Source: Cryptomeria japonica
Taxonomy: Eukaryota; Streptophyta; Pinopsida; Cupressales; Cupressaceae
Length of the DNA: 64,000 nucleotides
Assembly (NCBI RefSeq): GCF_030272615.1
Contig: NC_081412.1
Coordinates: 142,870,247-142,934,246, forward strand
Direction of reading: 5' to 3'
Shown here: positions 23,529 through 36,810 of the stretch, one piece after another
Position numbering within the stretch: the first letter of the stretch is position 1
How the letters are laid out: the number at the start of each line of letters is the position of its first letter
Made by a program: the position numbers and the translations under genes
The notes under the pieces: generated by a model
What the model saw: the letters and a program-made list of their open reading frames with translations, nothing else
What the model was told of the DNA's origin: nothing
Database searches by the model: none

Positions 23529-26137
23529 TGCCCAAAGTGCAGCCTGAGGATGATCATCATGAAACTGCAATGCCATTAGAGTCTACAATGAATGCAAAGG
23601 AGCAGACCTTCTAGAAGGATAGCTTCAGACCTGTAAGTGTAAGTGCAACCATCAAGGAGTAATTTATAATGGTAATCAAAGCATAGATTCAAAAATGAAA
23701 GAAAGAGGAATTTTGTCCCAATCCTAGCATGAGAATACCAGTACCTTACTCCAAAGAGCCATTATGTAGCTTTAGAATAGAATAATGAATCACAGTTATG
23801 ATAACATTCAGGTCAGATATAGTCACATCTAGCTCAAGTAAAGGTATCACTCAAAGCCTTTGTCAAAAGAACACATAGCACATACAGGTCTAAAGGTTCC
23901 AAGATGTAGCACTATTTCATCTAGGTCATTTAAGCAAGAATTCCATACCCCTATCATGATTAAAGGACAATATAGTCAAGGCTCCATAAGACATATATAC
24001 AGTGGTCTCCATGCTAGACAAATAGGTTTTCAAAGTATGAAAGAATCACTGTATTTATCTTTTCCCTATTGAAGAATCTAACATTTCACAACCCTAGCAA
24101 TGCCAAGGATCAAATCATAGTCATTAGGACTATTGAGAAGATATTAATGGGGGTTTCAAGAAAAGAAAAAGACTCACCATAAGGGTTTTTATGAGCAAGC
24201 CTTTAGAGCCACAACTAAATCAGTGAGGAAACCATCAAAATGGTCAATTTGAAACCCTAGTTTTAGAAGCATATATAGTCATTGCATAGAAAAGACGTTT
24301 GCTCCAGAATAGAGAAGAAGATGGGTTTTCACGTACTAGTCACTATTATGAAGTTTCAAAATCCATAGTAACAAGCAACCTACAACACTATCAAAAACAC
24401 AACCATGCACATATACGACTTTAGAGCAGAGATGCATCGACATCCACAACAAGTCTAAAGACACAATGTTTTGTGACAACATATCCAACAAGTGAAAAAC
24501 AAGAAAGCTCAAACAACACATTCTGTTGGTCATCTTCAAAAGACAAAAGTGATTAAACCCTTGTAGAGATAAAAATGAAACCCTTTGAGAATTTCTTTCA
24601 TTTGCTAAATCACAGGGGTAACTTACCTAACTCTTCTTTGTAAAATCTTCAACATTCCTTATGATTCTTCTTCAGCAGATCTCCAAAGAGACAGAGCAAA
24701 TTGTGTCCAAGGTGGCCTAGGGTTTCTTTGGCGGTTTCCTCCAAGTTGAAAAGAAAAGATGCAAATGAAAAGATAAATTTTTTTCATCTTTTTGCCTTTT
24801 TATGTTAGGGTTTATAACCCTAATGAAACCCGATAAGAGAAAATCATTTTGCTTTCAGTTTTTCAAAAAGCCTTGTTCATATAAAAGCCATAGTTCTTTT
24901 TTATTCCTGTATTTCTTTTAAGTATTTGTTAAACACTTATATTGAAATAATCAACTAGGCCTTCTAGGTTTAGATCAAAATTATTTTATTTTTTGCAAGT
25001 AATTGTAAATATTTACTTTAAAGTGATAATCATAAATCACTTTAAGTAAATGATCTTTTAAAATGCAAAAATTTGAGGACAAGTAATAAAGGAGAAGGTT
25101 TAGTTATCTTTGAGTTCTTTGTAAGAATGGGAGTAAAATTAGGTGATTTAACCACCTAATTATGAGTTTGACTTCAGTTAGAGGGTCCAAGTGGGTGGAC
25201 TTTCAGTCAAGGAGCGATTTGAGGCACTTAACTACTTATTTCAGCTAGTTACATCCCTATTTTGGAGGGATTTTTAGTTGCATTCGACCCCAAGAGTTTG
25301 TTTTCAAATTGACAACTCTTGAAGCTTTGAGTTTTGAGGAGCTTTCTTCAATCACATGCCTGATTTATAGGAGAGGTGACAACACATCTTTTTTGAAAGC
25401 CAAAATTCAAAATTTGAATTTTGGAGGTATTTTGTATAAGCCACTCTTCTTCATTCATTTTTCTCTAGTTCTAAGAATATACCTGCAGTGGCAGCAGATT
25501 GTTCATTCTTTGTAACTCATTTACTTATGAGTATTTTTCAGAATTGGAATGCATATAGCTCCTAATTCTCAATAAAATTAGTTAGTTTCCTTCTCAAATT
25601 ATTTTCTATTTTATCATTGTATGTGAGTAATTTGTTAATAATATTATGATTTCATCTTGAGATCCTTTATTTTATTCCATTCCTTCAATGCTTGATTTAG
25701 AAACAACATGTTAAGGTGTAGGTCTGTGAATGTATTTTGTTATTTTGTTGTACTAAAATTGTGAAAACATATTTGTTTTCCTTTTTATGAATATCAGAGT
25801 GTTAAAATCTTTCATAAGAATCATATATGCAAGCATTTGCAGTTGAGTTGTGAAATATTGTGGCTTCTTTAATTTGCTATTTTTTGTGAGTTTGTCAGAA
25901 ATTCAAGTCTATTTTATCCATTGGTGCATCACCTATTAGCTATTAGTTTCAGTTATAAAGAATCTCTCTTACCCTTTTCTCTACCAAGTGTTACGTTTAG
26001 GATCATCAAAAAGGAAGTCGACCTATAATCCAGAGGTCTACTCTCACAACAGGATACCCATAGTCTGAGAGTAGTCTCATGTTGCATGGGATTGCAAAAT
26101 TTCACATTTGTGTTGGGTGCAAATCCCAATGAAAACA

Positions 26138-26699
26138 TTAATTACAATCTTTAAGTGAGCATCACAACTTCCATTATTTTCCTTAGAATGTTGGTGCTTC
26201 TGGTATGTTGCACCATGCAACCATTAAAAAATTTAGCTTGAAAGCTTCCACCATACACTTCTACTTCCTTGAACTCACATATTTTACAATCCACTTTAGT
26301 CTACCATAATTAAACTAATTTTATATTCTATCTATACCATCCAAAACATCTCAAAACTTTAATTAGGTTGGCCAAAATAGGGGACAAGGAATGAACCCAC
26401 TAACTTGGCCATAAAACATCTTTCTAGTGAAAGAAGTCCTATCTAGGAGATAAATATGACCTATAACATCTTATTATATCTTTCAATGCAGCCCCAAACA
26501 TAAAAAATGATGGTACACATCGTCCCAAGTTAGCAATAGGGTGATGTGTAGATGAAATGAGAAGTACTTAACTAGTCGGCCCAAAACACATTTTCCAAAT
26601 AAATTTAATCATTGTAGATCATCACAAGGCTTAGTCGGACCCAAATATAACTCATCACATCCTCCAATGGTAGCACAAACCCCCAAATGCATAAAAGAA
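26138..26699 (-). repeat. Outer copia 5' LTR, second piece
   Basis: Resumes the LTR interrupted at 17376; AGCATCACAACTTCC at 26157 matches 2891. It breaks off at AAGAA (26695-26699), where the chromovirus LTR begins. The remainder should lie to the right of the window. Confidence 0.7.
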
Positions 26700-27060
26700 T
26701 GATGCAGGAGCATCCTTGGTTCTTGGCAATCTTGCATCAACCAAAAACATTTTCTTTTTGTTTTGTCGTTTCAACATTTCTTTCTGCGTTTTACTACATT
26801 TGCACACCAGATCTTGTGGAGCTAGATTTTGTTTATGGATATGTTCACCTACCTTATCCTAAGTCTGCAAGACATTTGGATCTTTTTCGGCAAGTTATCG
26901 CTTCCAGAATCTGAGATAGTTTTTTGACCGAAACACCGGAGCCGCTTGGACCTATTTTGCTAATGAAGAATCTTGCAGATCATTTTTGTAGCTTGTGGAG
27001 CTTCACTTCATTACTTACAATGTTCCTTGGCTAGTGGTCAACCTTCCTTTGGGTCAGCAC
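26700..27060 (+). repeat. Chromovirus 5' LTR, first piece
   Basis: Starts TGATGCAGG at the break in the copia LTR and is itself cut at 27060 by a copia element. The remainder resumes at 33212 and ends just before the primer-binding site at 33665. Confidence 0.6.
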
Positions 27061-28584
27061 TATTAGTTAGATGAGAGGGGGGGTGAATTAGATAACCTCA
27101 ATAATCATTAATCTAATCAGATTCAACCTCGGTAGCTTTTACATGATATGCAAATTATGACAGTAAATAATTCAAACTCATAAACAGATATACATGAAAC
27201 ATTAAATCACATTTGACAACAGATTTAATGTGGAAACCCTAATAGGGAAAAACCACTGTGGGATTTCGGACCCACAAGAAAATATACTCTTCTAGAGTAT
27301 GCTCGGTTAAAATCAAATCCTGTTAAAGATTACATACACATTGCTAGATGTGACCCAGTCAAGGGATTTTCGTTAGATCTGTTAGAATCTTCACTTTGTT
27401 AGAAGTGACCTTGTCAAAGGATTTCAAACACTCATTCTGAATGTTACCTTCCAAGAGGATTTACAAATAAGGCTGTTAAGTCCACTCGGTTAAGAGATTT
27501 CCTGTCACTTACAAACATAAATAACAGTAACAAAATATATCTGCAACTTCACATATAAAATGTTAAAGTAGATTCTATGTGCTTAATATGCTCAAGATAA
27601 TCTTGTCATAAGACTTATCTTTCTCTCTGCTAGACTTCTCAATCTATTCTTCAATCAAATCTTCAATCTTTTGTACTCGGTAATTACCTTTGTAGCATCA
27701 CTGTGCTTCAGTTTGCCCACATTGATTTTTCTTCAACTACTCTTTATTTATAAGCAATTCCCAACTGCTTAATCTCCTTAATCACATTTCCCATGATTAA
27801 TCTTAGCCATCAGATCTTCAAACTTTACTAGGTTCATTATATCCTTCGATTTGAAAAACATTTTATCTTGCCTTGAAACTTGTATACCTTTCTTGGTACT
27901 TGTGCTTGGTTAGGACCATTCAATCTGTGCTGTAGATCTTACTCTTGAATTTTAATTACCGTTGATCCTTAACAAACTTCTTGCATGACATTCCTATCTT
28001 CAATAAACCTCCAGCTCATTGGCATCCTTCATTAAATAATGTATACACTTTATTTAATGCATTCTGTTACTGCTCGTTTGATACTCGATTAATACTAAAC
28101 TTTACTCGGTAGTCATTCTCTTCTTGATGACTTTTTCATTAATTAACTAACATCAGTAACCTTGGAGTTTACTGACTAGTCTCCTTGCTCGGTAAAATAG
28201 AATAGTATCAAACCTTTACTCATTCTATTACATGAAATCTTTTCCCCTTCTTGTTTAGTCTTTGAATACATATATATAGGATATCAAAACAATCAAAACA
28301 TCATAATCTCATCACTGTCAAACTTGGTAATAGTTGCATCATTGAATAACTTATTACTCCCCTTCATTTTCACATTCTTTCTGTGTCACTTACTGACATC
28401 TTTATACTCATCAAAACATACTTTTTAAGATATGACAACATCATACTGAATCAGAAAATCAATTTCTTGACATCAATGAAAAAATAATAATATTAAGACA
28501 GTAATCATCCTTTATCAATTATATCATTCATCTCCAACAACCTTCTCAATATCATCAACCATCAAACTTATTGTAATGCCAACA
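27061..28584 (-). repeat. 3' LTR of the truncated copia
   Basis: 1524 bp. On the minus strand it starts TGTTGGCATTACAATAAG right after the polypurine tract. The far end reads TATTAGTTAG where the other copy has TGTTAGTTAG, a single G-to-A change. A TATA-like TTATAAATAAAG lies on the minus strand near 27750. Confidence 0.85.
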
Positions 28585-28658
28585 ATCTCCCCCTTTGGCA
28601 TTGATGGTAATACTAACTTGATTTATTCCAATTGATTCAAACTGTTGTTCTTCTCCTA

Positions 28659-30538
28659 TTATCCTTGAGCTGTAAACAATGTTCTTACACCTTCAAGTCT
28701 TACTACAGGTGAAAAAGTCTCTCCATAGTCTATTCCTTCTTCTTGAGCATAACCTTTGCAAACTAGCCTTGCTTTATTCCAAATGGCATCACCTTTTTCA
28801 TTTAGCTTATTCCTAAAAATCCACTTTGTACCAATTACATTTTTCTCTTTTGGTCTTGGAACCAGTGTCCATGTTTCATTTTTCTTGATTTGATCAATCT
28901 CTTCTGTCATAGCATTCACCCAATCATCATTGTTTAATGCTTATTTTACTATCCTTGGTTCAATTTTGGATATCAGACATGTGTTGTGCCTCAGTTTGTT
29001 CCTTGTCATCATTGGAGCATCCTTATCTCCTATAAGCTGACTTGATGCATGATTTCTTCTGACATATTTTGCTAATATAGGCTCGGTAGGCTCTAGATGA
29101 TCTTCTTCATCACTCGGTAACTGAGTATTTTCTTCATTGGTTTTCTCAGTAAAACTTGTCAGTTGTACATATACAAACTCTTCATAATCTTCTGGTTCTT
29201 TGGAGTTTCCTTCATCATTCCTTTCTGCAAATTCATCAATTTTCACATTTGTACTTTCCACAATTTTGTTAGATGATTTGATCAGACATTTAAATGCTTT
29301 ACTCCTAGAGGTATAACCAAGAAATGTTCCTTCCTCACTTTTCTAATCAAATTTTCCATTTCTATCATCTTTGTGAACATAACATCTACTTCCAAATATT
29401 TTAAAATAACTTACATTTGGTTTATTGTCATACTAGATTTCATAAGGTGTCTTCATAGTTCTTTTCATTAGTTGTACTCAGTTCAAGTTGTAAATTGCAG
29501 TGCTTATTGCTTCTCTCCAAAATATTTGAGGTACTCTCTTTTCTATCATCAAAGTTCTGGCACAATCTACAATTGATTTGTTCCTTCTTTCAGCTATTCC
29601 ATTTTGTTGTGGTGTCCTTGGTGCTGACACTTGTCTCTTTATACCATGATCATTGCAAAATAAGTTAAATTCATGAGAAATGAATTCTCCTCCTCTATCA
29701 GATTAAGACATTTCAACTGTCTTCCTATTTCTTTTTCAACTCTTGCCTTATACCATTTGAACATTTGAAAAGCTTCTGATTTCTCTTTTAGAAACATAAC
29801 TGACATCATCCTTGAGTAATCATCCACAAATAATATGAAGTATTTATCACCATAGTAACTTTGAAATTTCATAGGACCACAAAGATCAGTGTGTACAAGA
29901 TCTAAAATTCCTTTAGAAGTGTAAGGCTTACTTGTAAAGCTTGATTTTGTCATCTTACCCATCTAGCATCCTTGACATATTGCATTCTCAGGTTTTTCCA
30001 AGCTCGGTAGACCTCTTACACGATGCTTCTTACTTATCTTGATCAGATTATCAAAATTTACATGACAAAACCTTTTATGCCATAACCAGGTATCTTCTAT
30101 TTTTGCATATGGACAATTGTTCCTAGTTGAGTCAAGGTGAAATGTATTACCTCTTGTTTGAGTCCCGGTAGCAGCCAACTTTCCATGTTTGTCATGAACT
30201 TTGACAATTCCTTTCTGAAATTCTATTCAGTATCCTGTATTATTTAGCTGTGCTACACTCAACAAATTGTACTTCAGACCTTCAACCCAATATACATCAT
30301 CACATTTAGCATTGTCAAGAAGTGTAATAGAACCTTTACCTTTCATAGGACATGGTGTATCATTACCAAATCTTACATAACCTCCATCATAATCTTCTAG
30401 TTTAACAAACTTGTGTTTATCACCTGTCATGCGATGTGAGCATCCACTATCTATGATCCAAGAATCATTTTTATTTATGTGTGATATTAAGGCTTTTTCT
30501 TCATACCTTTCTTCATCTGATCCATCTTTGATAGCCAC
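28659..30538 (-). pseudogene. Copia pol: protease, integrase and partial RT
   Basis: Reading the minus strand: protease WIIDSGCSHRMTGDKHKF at about 30450 (active-site D-S-G intact); GAG-pre-integrase/zinc region with LWHKRFCHVNF and CQGC (29963-30178); integrase core start HTDLCGPM near 29880 and DDYSR near 29820; after a frameshift near 29700, PQQNGIAERRN; the post-integrase spacer (28941-29261); and the RVT_2 start with [19 protein letters not shown] (28659-28919). Translation ends before the RT catalytic YVDD, and the polypurine tract follows within 60 bp. The RT palm and RNase H are therefore deleted. Confidence 0.85.
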
Positions 30539-30550
30539 ATATACAACTTC

Positions 30551-31456
30551 CTATGTCTTAGTCTCATCAGATTTATCATCATTGGATTCCTCATCAGCTA
30601 CTAGGCGTGTCTTTCTATCTCTCCTTCTGAAGTCTCGATGTCTTTTGTATTGGTTGTCTTTCTGTCTGTCATCTCGGTAATCTTTCTTTTCATCATCTTT
30701 GTCAGGACAGTTAGAAGCCATATGTCCAATTTTATCACAGTTAAAACATTTTAAAGGTAACTTCCCTTTATACTTACCTTTGCCTCTCGGTAACCTTCTG
30801 GCCAATAATGCTTCAAACTCTTCTTGCTTTCTGATTTCCTCATATAGTTTGTGTACTTCTTTCATATTTTTGCAAAATCTCTCACTTGCTCCACTATGAT
30901 TTCCTTTAGCATACTTAGACATTCTATCATTGTAGTCTTCAAATTCGCTTAGATGAAAAGAATTGAATGCAGATTCAACTTTGTTTACTGAAGACCCACT
31001 GTTATCAAAATTACTTAACTCAAAAGCATGTAGCTTACCGATAGTAGCAGCCAAGGAGACTAGCATGTTTGGTATAGACCTCAATTCATTTATTGCAGAG
31101 ACTCTAATGGCATAAGCAGGTAGAAGTGTTCTCAGCAACTTACTTGTTACATCCTTTTCTTCAATAGTTCCTCTTGATCCTTTGATTTGATTGACAGTTT
31201 CCTTTAACCTTGTACTGTATTGGATAATGTTCTCACCTTCATTCATTCTCATGGATTCAATTTGTCCTCTTAGACTATATGCTTTTTCTCTTTGAACATG
31301 TTCATCTCCACCATACACATATGTGAGCTTATTCCACATTGCTTTGGCATCATTGCAACCTTCTAGATCATTAAACTCTGAGTCGGTCAAAGCTGATGTT
31401 ATCTCTATCATTGCTTGAATGTGTTCTTGCTTTGCCTTTATTTCTTCCATTGTCAT
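30551..31456 (-). CDS. Copia gag
   Basis: An open frame of 301 codons with the UBN2 capsid region (about residues 1-150, including LKETVNQIKG and LLRTLLPAYA) and one CCHC zinc knuckle, CFNCDKIGHMASNC, near residue 237, followed by a charged tail. It packages element RNA into virus-like particles in related elements. It is the best preserved gag in the window. The frame closes shortly before the protease at 30538, so gag and pol are split by a stop here. An upstream ATG beyond 31456 is possible. Confidence 0.85.
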   Translation of the reverse strand: MTMEEIKAKQEHIQAMIEITSALTDSEFNDLEGCNDAKAMWNKLTYVYGGDEHVQREKAYSLRGQIESMRMNEGENIIQYSTRLKETVNQIKGSRGTIEEKDVTSKLLRTLLPAYAIRVSAINELRSIPNMLVSLAATIGKLHAFELSNFDNSGSSVNKVESAFNSFHLSEFEDYNDRMSKYAKGNHSGASERFCKNMKEVHKLYEEIRKQEEFEALLARRLPRGKGKYKGKLPLKCFNCDKIGHMASNCPDKDDEKKDYRDDRQKDNQYKRHRDFRRRDRKTRLVADEESNDDKSDETKT

Positions 31457-31660
31457 AGGGTAGGTTCTAGCTGCACTGTAATCATTCTCCAGATAATATG
31501 TTGCATATTCTCCAATTCATGATAAGTGCAGCTTCATCCTTTTCCGCCATGTGGTGAAACTTGACTTTTTCAACTTTGGTGTATCCCTTTTATACAACTT
31601 CATATCTTGCCTCAAGTACCTTTAAACTTTTTCTTCCAGAGTCCAAGCTCTGATACCAAT

Positions 31661-33211
31661 TGTTAGTTAGATGAGAGGGGGGCATGAATCAGATAACCTC
31701 AATAATCATTACTCTAATTAGATTCAACCTCGGTAGCTTTTACTTGATATGCAACTTATGACTGTAAATCATTCAAACTCATAAATAGATAAACATGAAA
31801 AATTAAATCACATTTGACACCATATTTAATGTGGAAACCCTAATAGGGAAAAACCACTGTGGGATTTCGGATCCACAAGAAAATATACTCTTCTAGAGTA
31901 TGCTTGGTTAAAAGAAAATCCTTTTAAAGATTACATACACATTGCTAGATGTGACCCGGTCAAGGAATTTCCCTCAGATTTGTTAGAATCTTCACTTTGT
32001 TAGAAGTGACCTTGTCAAAGGATTTCAAACACTCATTCTGAATGTTACCTTCCAAGAGGATTTACAAATAAGACTGTTAAGTCCACTCAGTTAAGAGATT
32101 TCATGTCACTTACAAACATAAATAACAGTAATAAAATATATCTACAACTTCACATCTAAAATGTTAAAGCAGATTCTATGTGCTCAATATGCTCAAGATA
32201 ATTTTTTCATAAGACTTATCTTTCTCCTTGCTAGGCTTCTCAATCTGTTCTTCAATCATATCTTCAATCTTATGTACTTGATAATCACCTCTGTAGCATC
32301 ATTGTGCTTCAGTTTTCCCGCATTGATTGTTCTTCAACTACTCTTTATTTATAAGCAATTCCCAACTGCTTAATCTCCTTAATCACATTACCCATGATTA
32401 ATCTTAGCCATCAGATCTTCAAAATTGACTAGGTTCATTGTATCCTTCAATCTAAAAAATGTTTTATCTTGCCTTGAAACTTGTATACCTTTCTTGGTAC
32501 TTGTGCTCGGTTAGGACCGTTCAATATGTGCTGTAGATCTTACTCTTGAATGTTAATTGCCGTTGATCCTTAACAAACTTCTTGCATGACATTCCTATCT
32601 TCAATAAACTTCCAGCTCATTGGCATCCTTCATTAAATAATGTATACACTTTATATAATGCATTCTGTTACTGCTTGGTTGATACTCGGTTAATACTAAA
32701 CTTTACTCAGTAATCATTCTCTTCTTGGTGACTTTTTCATTCATTAACCGACATCGGTAACCTTGGAGTTTACCGACAATGCTCCTTTCTCGGTAAAATA
32801 GAATAGTATCAAACCTTTACTCATTCTATTACATGAAATCTTTTCCCCTTCTCATTCAGTCTTTGAATACATATATATAGGATATCAAAACAATCAAAAC
32901 ATCATAATCTCATCACTGTCAAACTCGGTAATAGTTGCCCATTGAATAACTTATTACTCCCCTTCATTTTCATATTCTTTTTGTGTCATTTACTGACATC
33001 TTTATACTCATCAAAACATACTTTTTAAGATATGACAACATCATACTGAATCAGAAAATCAATTGCTTGACATCAATGACAAAATAATAATATTAAGATA
33101 GTAATCATCCTTTATCAATTATATCATTCATCTCCAACAACCTTCTCAATATCATCAACCATCAAACTTATTGTAATGCCAAAAATCTCCCAACTTATTG
33201 TAATGCCAACA
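31661..33211 (-). repeat. 5' LTR of the truncated copia
   Basis: 1551 bp, starting TGTTAGTTAG next to the primer-binding site. The outer end carries a duplicated terminus: the ACTTATTGTAATGCCAA sequence ends at 33182, is followed by AAATCTCCC (which looks like polypurine-tract sequence), and then repeats to end at 33211. Confidence 0.8.
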
Positions 33212-33662
33212 AGAACACCATTCTATGTTGTTTTTGGAGGAATTCTTTTTGCAGAGGCCAACCTTGTTTTTTTACACGTTACATCTTCTTCATTGGCAAT
33301 TTTTTTCATCTTGGGCTGACATGGATCATCCTTGAGCTATGAATATCATATAAATTAATGTAATCAATAAGTTAGAGAGGAGAGAGATAGACATAGAAGA
33401 TCAATCTAAAGGTGAGGAGGTCCAAATTGGCTCACATTCTCGCTTGAGCTCAGATACTATATTTGAGCATGTTTTTAATCATGCCTGCATGCCAAATCTT
33501 GTAAGCCCACATGCTACTGGTAAATTTGTAATTGAATTCCTTGATATAATAAAATTCTGATTTTGCATTGCCTTCATCACATTGAGTTGTTTATGTTGTG
33601 TTTCATTTGTTGCACAATCTAGACTTTTCTCTTTGAGGACCCTCCTATCCTTCACTACACCA
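33212..33662 (+). repeat. Chromovirus 5' LTR, second piece
   Basis: Continues the LTR begun at 26700 after the copia insertion. It contains a TATAAATT at about 33348 and ends near TACACCA, two bases before the primer-binding site TGGTATCAGAGC at 33665-33676. Confidence 0.6.
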
Positions 33663-33774
33663 AGTGGTATCAGAGCGAGTTTTTCATTCTGGAGATTGTG
33701 GAGTCCTGTAAGAATTTTGTTGTAGGGTGGCGAATTGTGGATGCATCTTGCAACTACAGAGGACTTGCATAAAG

Positions 33775-35110
33775 ATGGCCCAAAGAAATGCTAGAGGTGG
33801 TGGAGTGCGTGGAAATGTAAACCCTGTTGTGATGGAAATATTGAGAGGAATTGCAACCCAATTTCAAGTTGTTGAAATGAACCAAAGAAGAGGTCAACAT
33901 GTTGAAGATGTGAGAAATGATGAAGAAGAAGAGGTGGTAGGAGAAGAAGGAGAAAATCCACTGATGAACGATCTAGAAGAAGTGAGGTTCATGAGAGCCT
34001 TGACAAAAGTGAATACCAGACCACATTTTAACTCACTAGATTATGATGGCAAGTTAGATACAGATGAATTGCTCGATTGGATTATAGAGATGGAAAAGTA
34101 TTTTAATTTTAAGAACACCACCAAAGACAAGAAGATGAAATATGCTTGTACCAAGTTGAAAGGACATGCATCTCTTTGGTGGGAAAATTTAGAGATAGAT
34201 AGATAGATAAGAGGTAAAGAGAAGATTAAATCTTGGAAGTAGATGGTTAACAAGTTGAAATCAAAATTCTCGCCTGTCGATTATCAACTGAATCTATTCC
34301 AAAAGTTGTAGAACTTGAAGCAGAAGAAGTCTAGTGTGAAGGAATATACTGAAACATTCTACAAGTTAAATATCAAATTTGGACATACCGATGATGAGAT
34401 TGACCAATTTGCTAGATACTTGAATGAGTTGTGAATGTCTATACAGGATGAACTCGGTCTAATCAAGTTGTAGAGTGTTGAGGAAGGTTATAAATATGCC
34501 CTGAAGGCAAAGGAGAAGTTGAACAAAAGACATGAGCATAAGAAAAGAGGTAGAGGAGGAAGATTTCAAGGATGACGGACCTATATCAGAGGAAGAGGAT
34601 CTTGTGTGGATCAAAACAAAGACAAGGAAGCTAGAAGAGATGGTAATTAATACTCAAGGGAAGAGAGAAATTTTTACTAGAGAAAAGAACCTGATGGTTG
34701 TACTGGAATGAGGGATATGGAAAGGAAGATAGAATATATGATAAGAGAGTGTTTAGAGGAACTTTCTTTAAGTACGGAGGAGAAGGACAACAAGCCTTTG
34801 AATGCAAGAAGATAGAGAACAATGGAAGAGAAACATTGGTGGAAGAACCTACCGGATTAGCTAATAAACTAGAAGATGGAGAATTACTGCTAATGAGGAG
34901 AGCATTGTGCCACATAAAAGATGATTAGGAGCCCTTACAGAGGAGGAATTTGTTCAAGACAAGACATAAAGTAGTGTGTAAGTGTTTTAAAGTTATAATT
35001 GATAGTGGTAGTTCAGATAACCTTGTTTTAGAGGAGATGGTGAGTAAGATGAAATTAGAGAGATTGAAGCACCCTAAGCCTTATCAGACAACATGGTTTT
35101 AGGATGATCA
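33775..35110 (+). pseudogene. Chromovirus gag-protease, broken
   Basis: Starts MAQRNARGG and holds a Retrotrans_gag core (FNSLDYDGKLDTDELLDWI ... KLKGHASLWWENL, 34030-34200). After several in-frame stops (for example 34204) the CCHC remnant FFKYGGEGQQAFEC lies near 34762, where the first Cys is lost, and a protease motif IIDSGSSDNLV at about 34994. The gag style and the tRNA-Met primer-binding site fit Ty3 chromoviruses. The frame is cut off at 35113 by insertion of element X, so RT, RNase H, integrase and any chromodomain would be beyond the window. Confidence 0.8.
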
Positions 35111-35113
35111 TAT

Positions 35114-35573
35114 TGTTGGAATAAATAATTCATATTTTAATTATTCACTTAATTGCATTAATTCGCTAAATAATAAATTATCTAGTTAATTAATTAACTA
35201 CGAATAATTAATTAATATTTATCTCCATGCATAATGCAAACTAGGAAAAGCAAGCTATGTTTAGAATTTCGAGAGTTTCATGCATTAATTAGTCTATTAT
35301 TCTTTTTGTGCATGCATGATTGATTCATGTAATCTATTTTAACTCTCAGTCTATCTTGTAGACTCCACCATTTAGGATTTCTATCTTTAGAGTTAGATTT
35401 CTTTATAAGGATGTCATATCCTTCATTGTAATTAAGCAATTTCAAAGCAATACATTCAATTATTGTTAATTGTCTTCAATTATCTTTGTTGTTCATTTTT
35501 TTCTTATTGTGTGACATGTATTCTTGCAGAAGATAACTGGGCTTGTGGGATTTGCATTTCACGAATTCTAACA
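35114..35573 (+). repeat. 5' LTR of copia-like element X
   Basis: 460 bp with inverted ends TGTTGGAA / TTCTAACA, immediately followed by TGGTATCAGAG at 35574 (tRNA-Met primer-binding site). A TATA-like TTTATAAGG lies near 35400. CATAT at 35109-35113 is the expected left target duplication; the right copy is not in the window. Confidence 0.8.
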
Positions 35574-36810
35574 TGGTATCAGAGTTCTAGATCTGAAGAT
35601 TCTTGTTTGCTTTTTTGGAGATTATTTGCATTTACAAAACAAATTATTCACCTTGGGTTAATTTAGAGCTCACCATTAGCTACATAAGTCTTGACAAAGT
35701 TAGGATCGCCTTTTGTTTCACTGAAATTTGATATACAGAGTCCATTTTGCAAGGGTTCAAAGTTCGAGGGTTTTCTCTGTTACAGAGGGTACCTAAAACT
35801 TTGGAGATTTTTGGGCCCAAAAGGACCTCATAGTTGGATTTAGAAGGCCGATTCCATAAATTTTGATATATAATTTTTGTATTTTTAGCATCAGGGGCAT
35901 GATTTTTTCATTGGCACACTTTTTGAGGGATTTTGATTTTCGGTTGTTGACTTCGGCAGTACAGTCAGCATACATGGCCCTTCTTTGACCCTCTTTGTGC
36001 CTTAAAAGAGGGAGTTGGTTTTTTGCTCATAACTTGAATATACAGAGGCCTTTTTTGGCAAACCATATACTGTTGGAAAGCTCTTTCCGAGCCCAAACCA
36101 GAGATGGGGGTATATTTTTCTGATTTTTTCATTTTGTAAGTTTTTTTCCAATTGAAATCAAAAGTTGTAGTTTGCACTCCCAGAGGCATATCTTGTGCAT
36201 TCGGACTTCATTTTTCACAAATGATATATCATTGAAAATTTGATTCAAAGATCTATCCAGATATGAGGTTTATTTTTGTAGATAAATTTCTAGCCCACTG
36301 TCTCTTCTTTCCAAAGTAATCAATGCCTACCTAGCCCTATTATGTCCTCCTGTGATCCAAGCTCCATCTTTTTGGCACAGATCTCTTTGTTTTTTTCATC
36401 ATGGAGAATAGCATTTAGATTCAGTGTACCTGTCATACCTCTCCCTTGTCAGCATTATGAGGGGGTTTCTACTATTGTTTCTAATGCTTCATTGGTTTCG
36501 CGTTGGAGTATTCTTTGTATTCAATACTTTTTCCTATGTACTAGGAGATGGAAGGCCATTTACCCATGCATTGACTGTAAGATGGATCACTTACGTATTT
36601 ATTCCTATGTACTATGAGATGCATCACGACCATTTACCCATGCATTGTCAGTCAGATAGAATACTTACCATATTGACACTCTAGTATTCCTATTTCTGGA
36701 GGTTCTTTTTGTAGCATCATAGTAGTCATTCTATGATAGTGTTTGTAGATTCTTCATGCTTCAATGTTTCTTCATGATTGTCTTTTTTTTTCTCTTTTGG
36801 AGAGGAGTTT
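35574..36810 (+). other. Leader of element X, no ORF
   Basis: Sequence after the primer-binding site without a recognisable gag. It is cut by the LTR of element A near 36811. Either X has a long leader or it is a non-coding element; the window does not show which. Confidence 0.4.

Larger units (their letters stand above)
27061..33211 (-). mobile_element. Ty1/copia element, 3'-truncated pol
   Basis: Minus-strand element with LTRs 31661-33211 (5') and 27061-28584 (3'), a primer-binding site just inside at 31643-31660 (minus-strand ATTGGTATCAGAGCTTGG) and a polypurine tract at 28585-28602. Flanks AGCAC (27056-27060) and AGAAC (33212-33216) differ at one base, fitting an aged 5-bp duplication. 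Gag, protease and integrase are recognisable, but RT stops after its first third and RNase H is absent, so it cannot be autonomous. It lies inside the chromovirus LTR. Confidence 0.85.
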
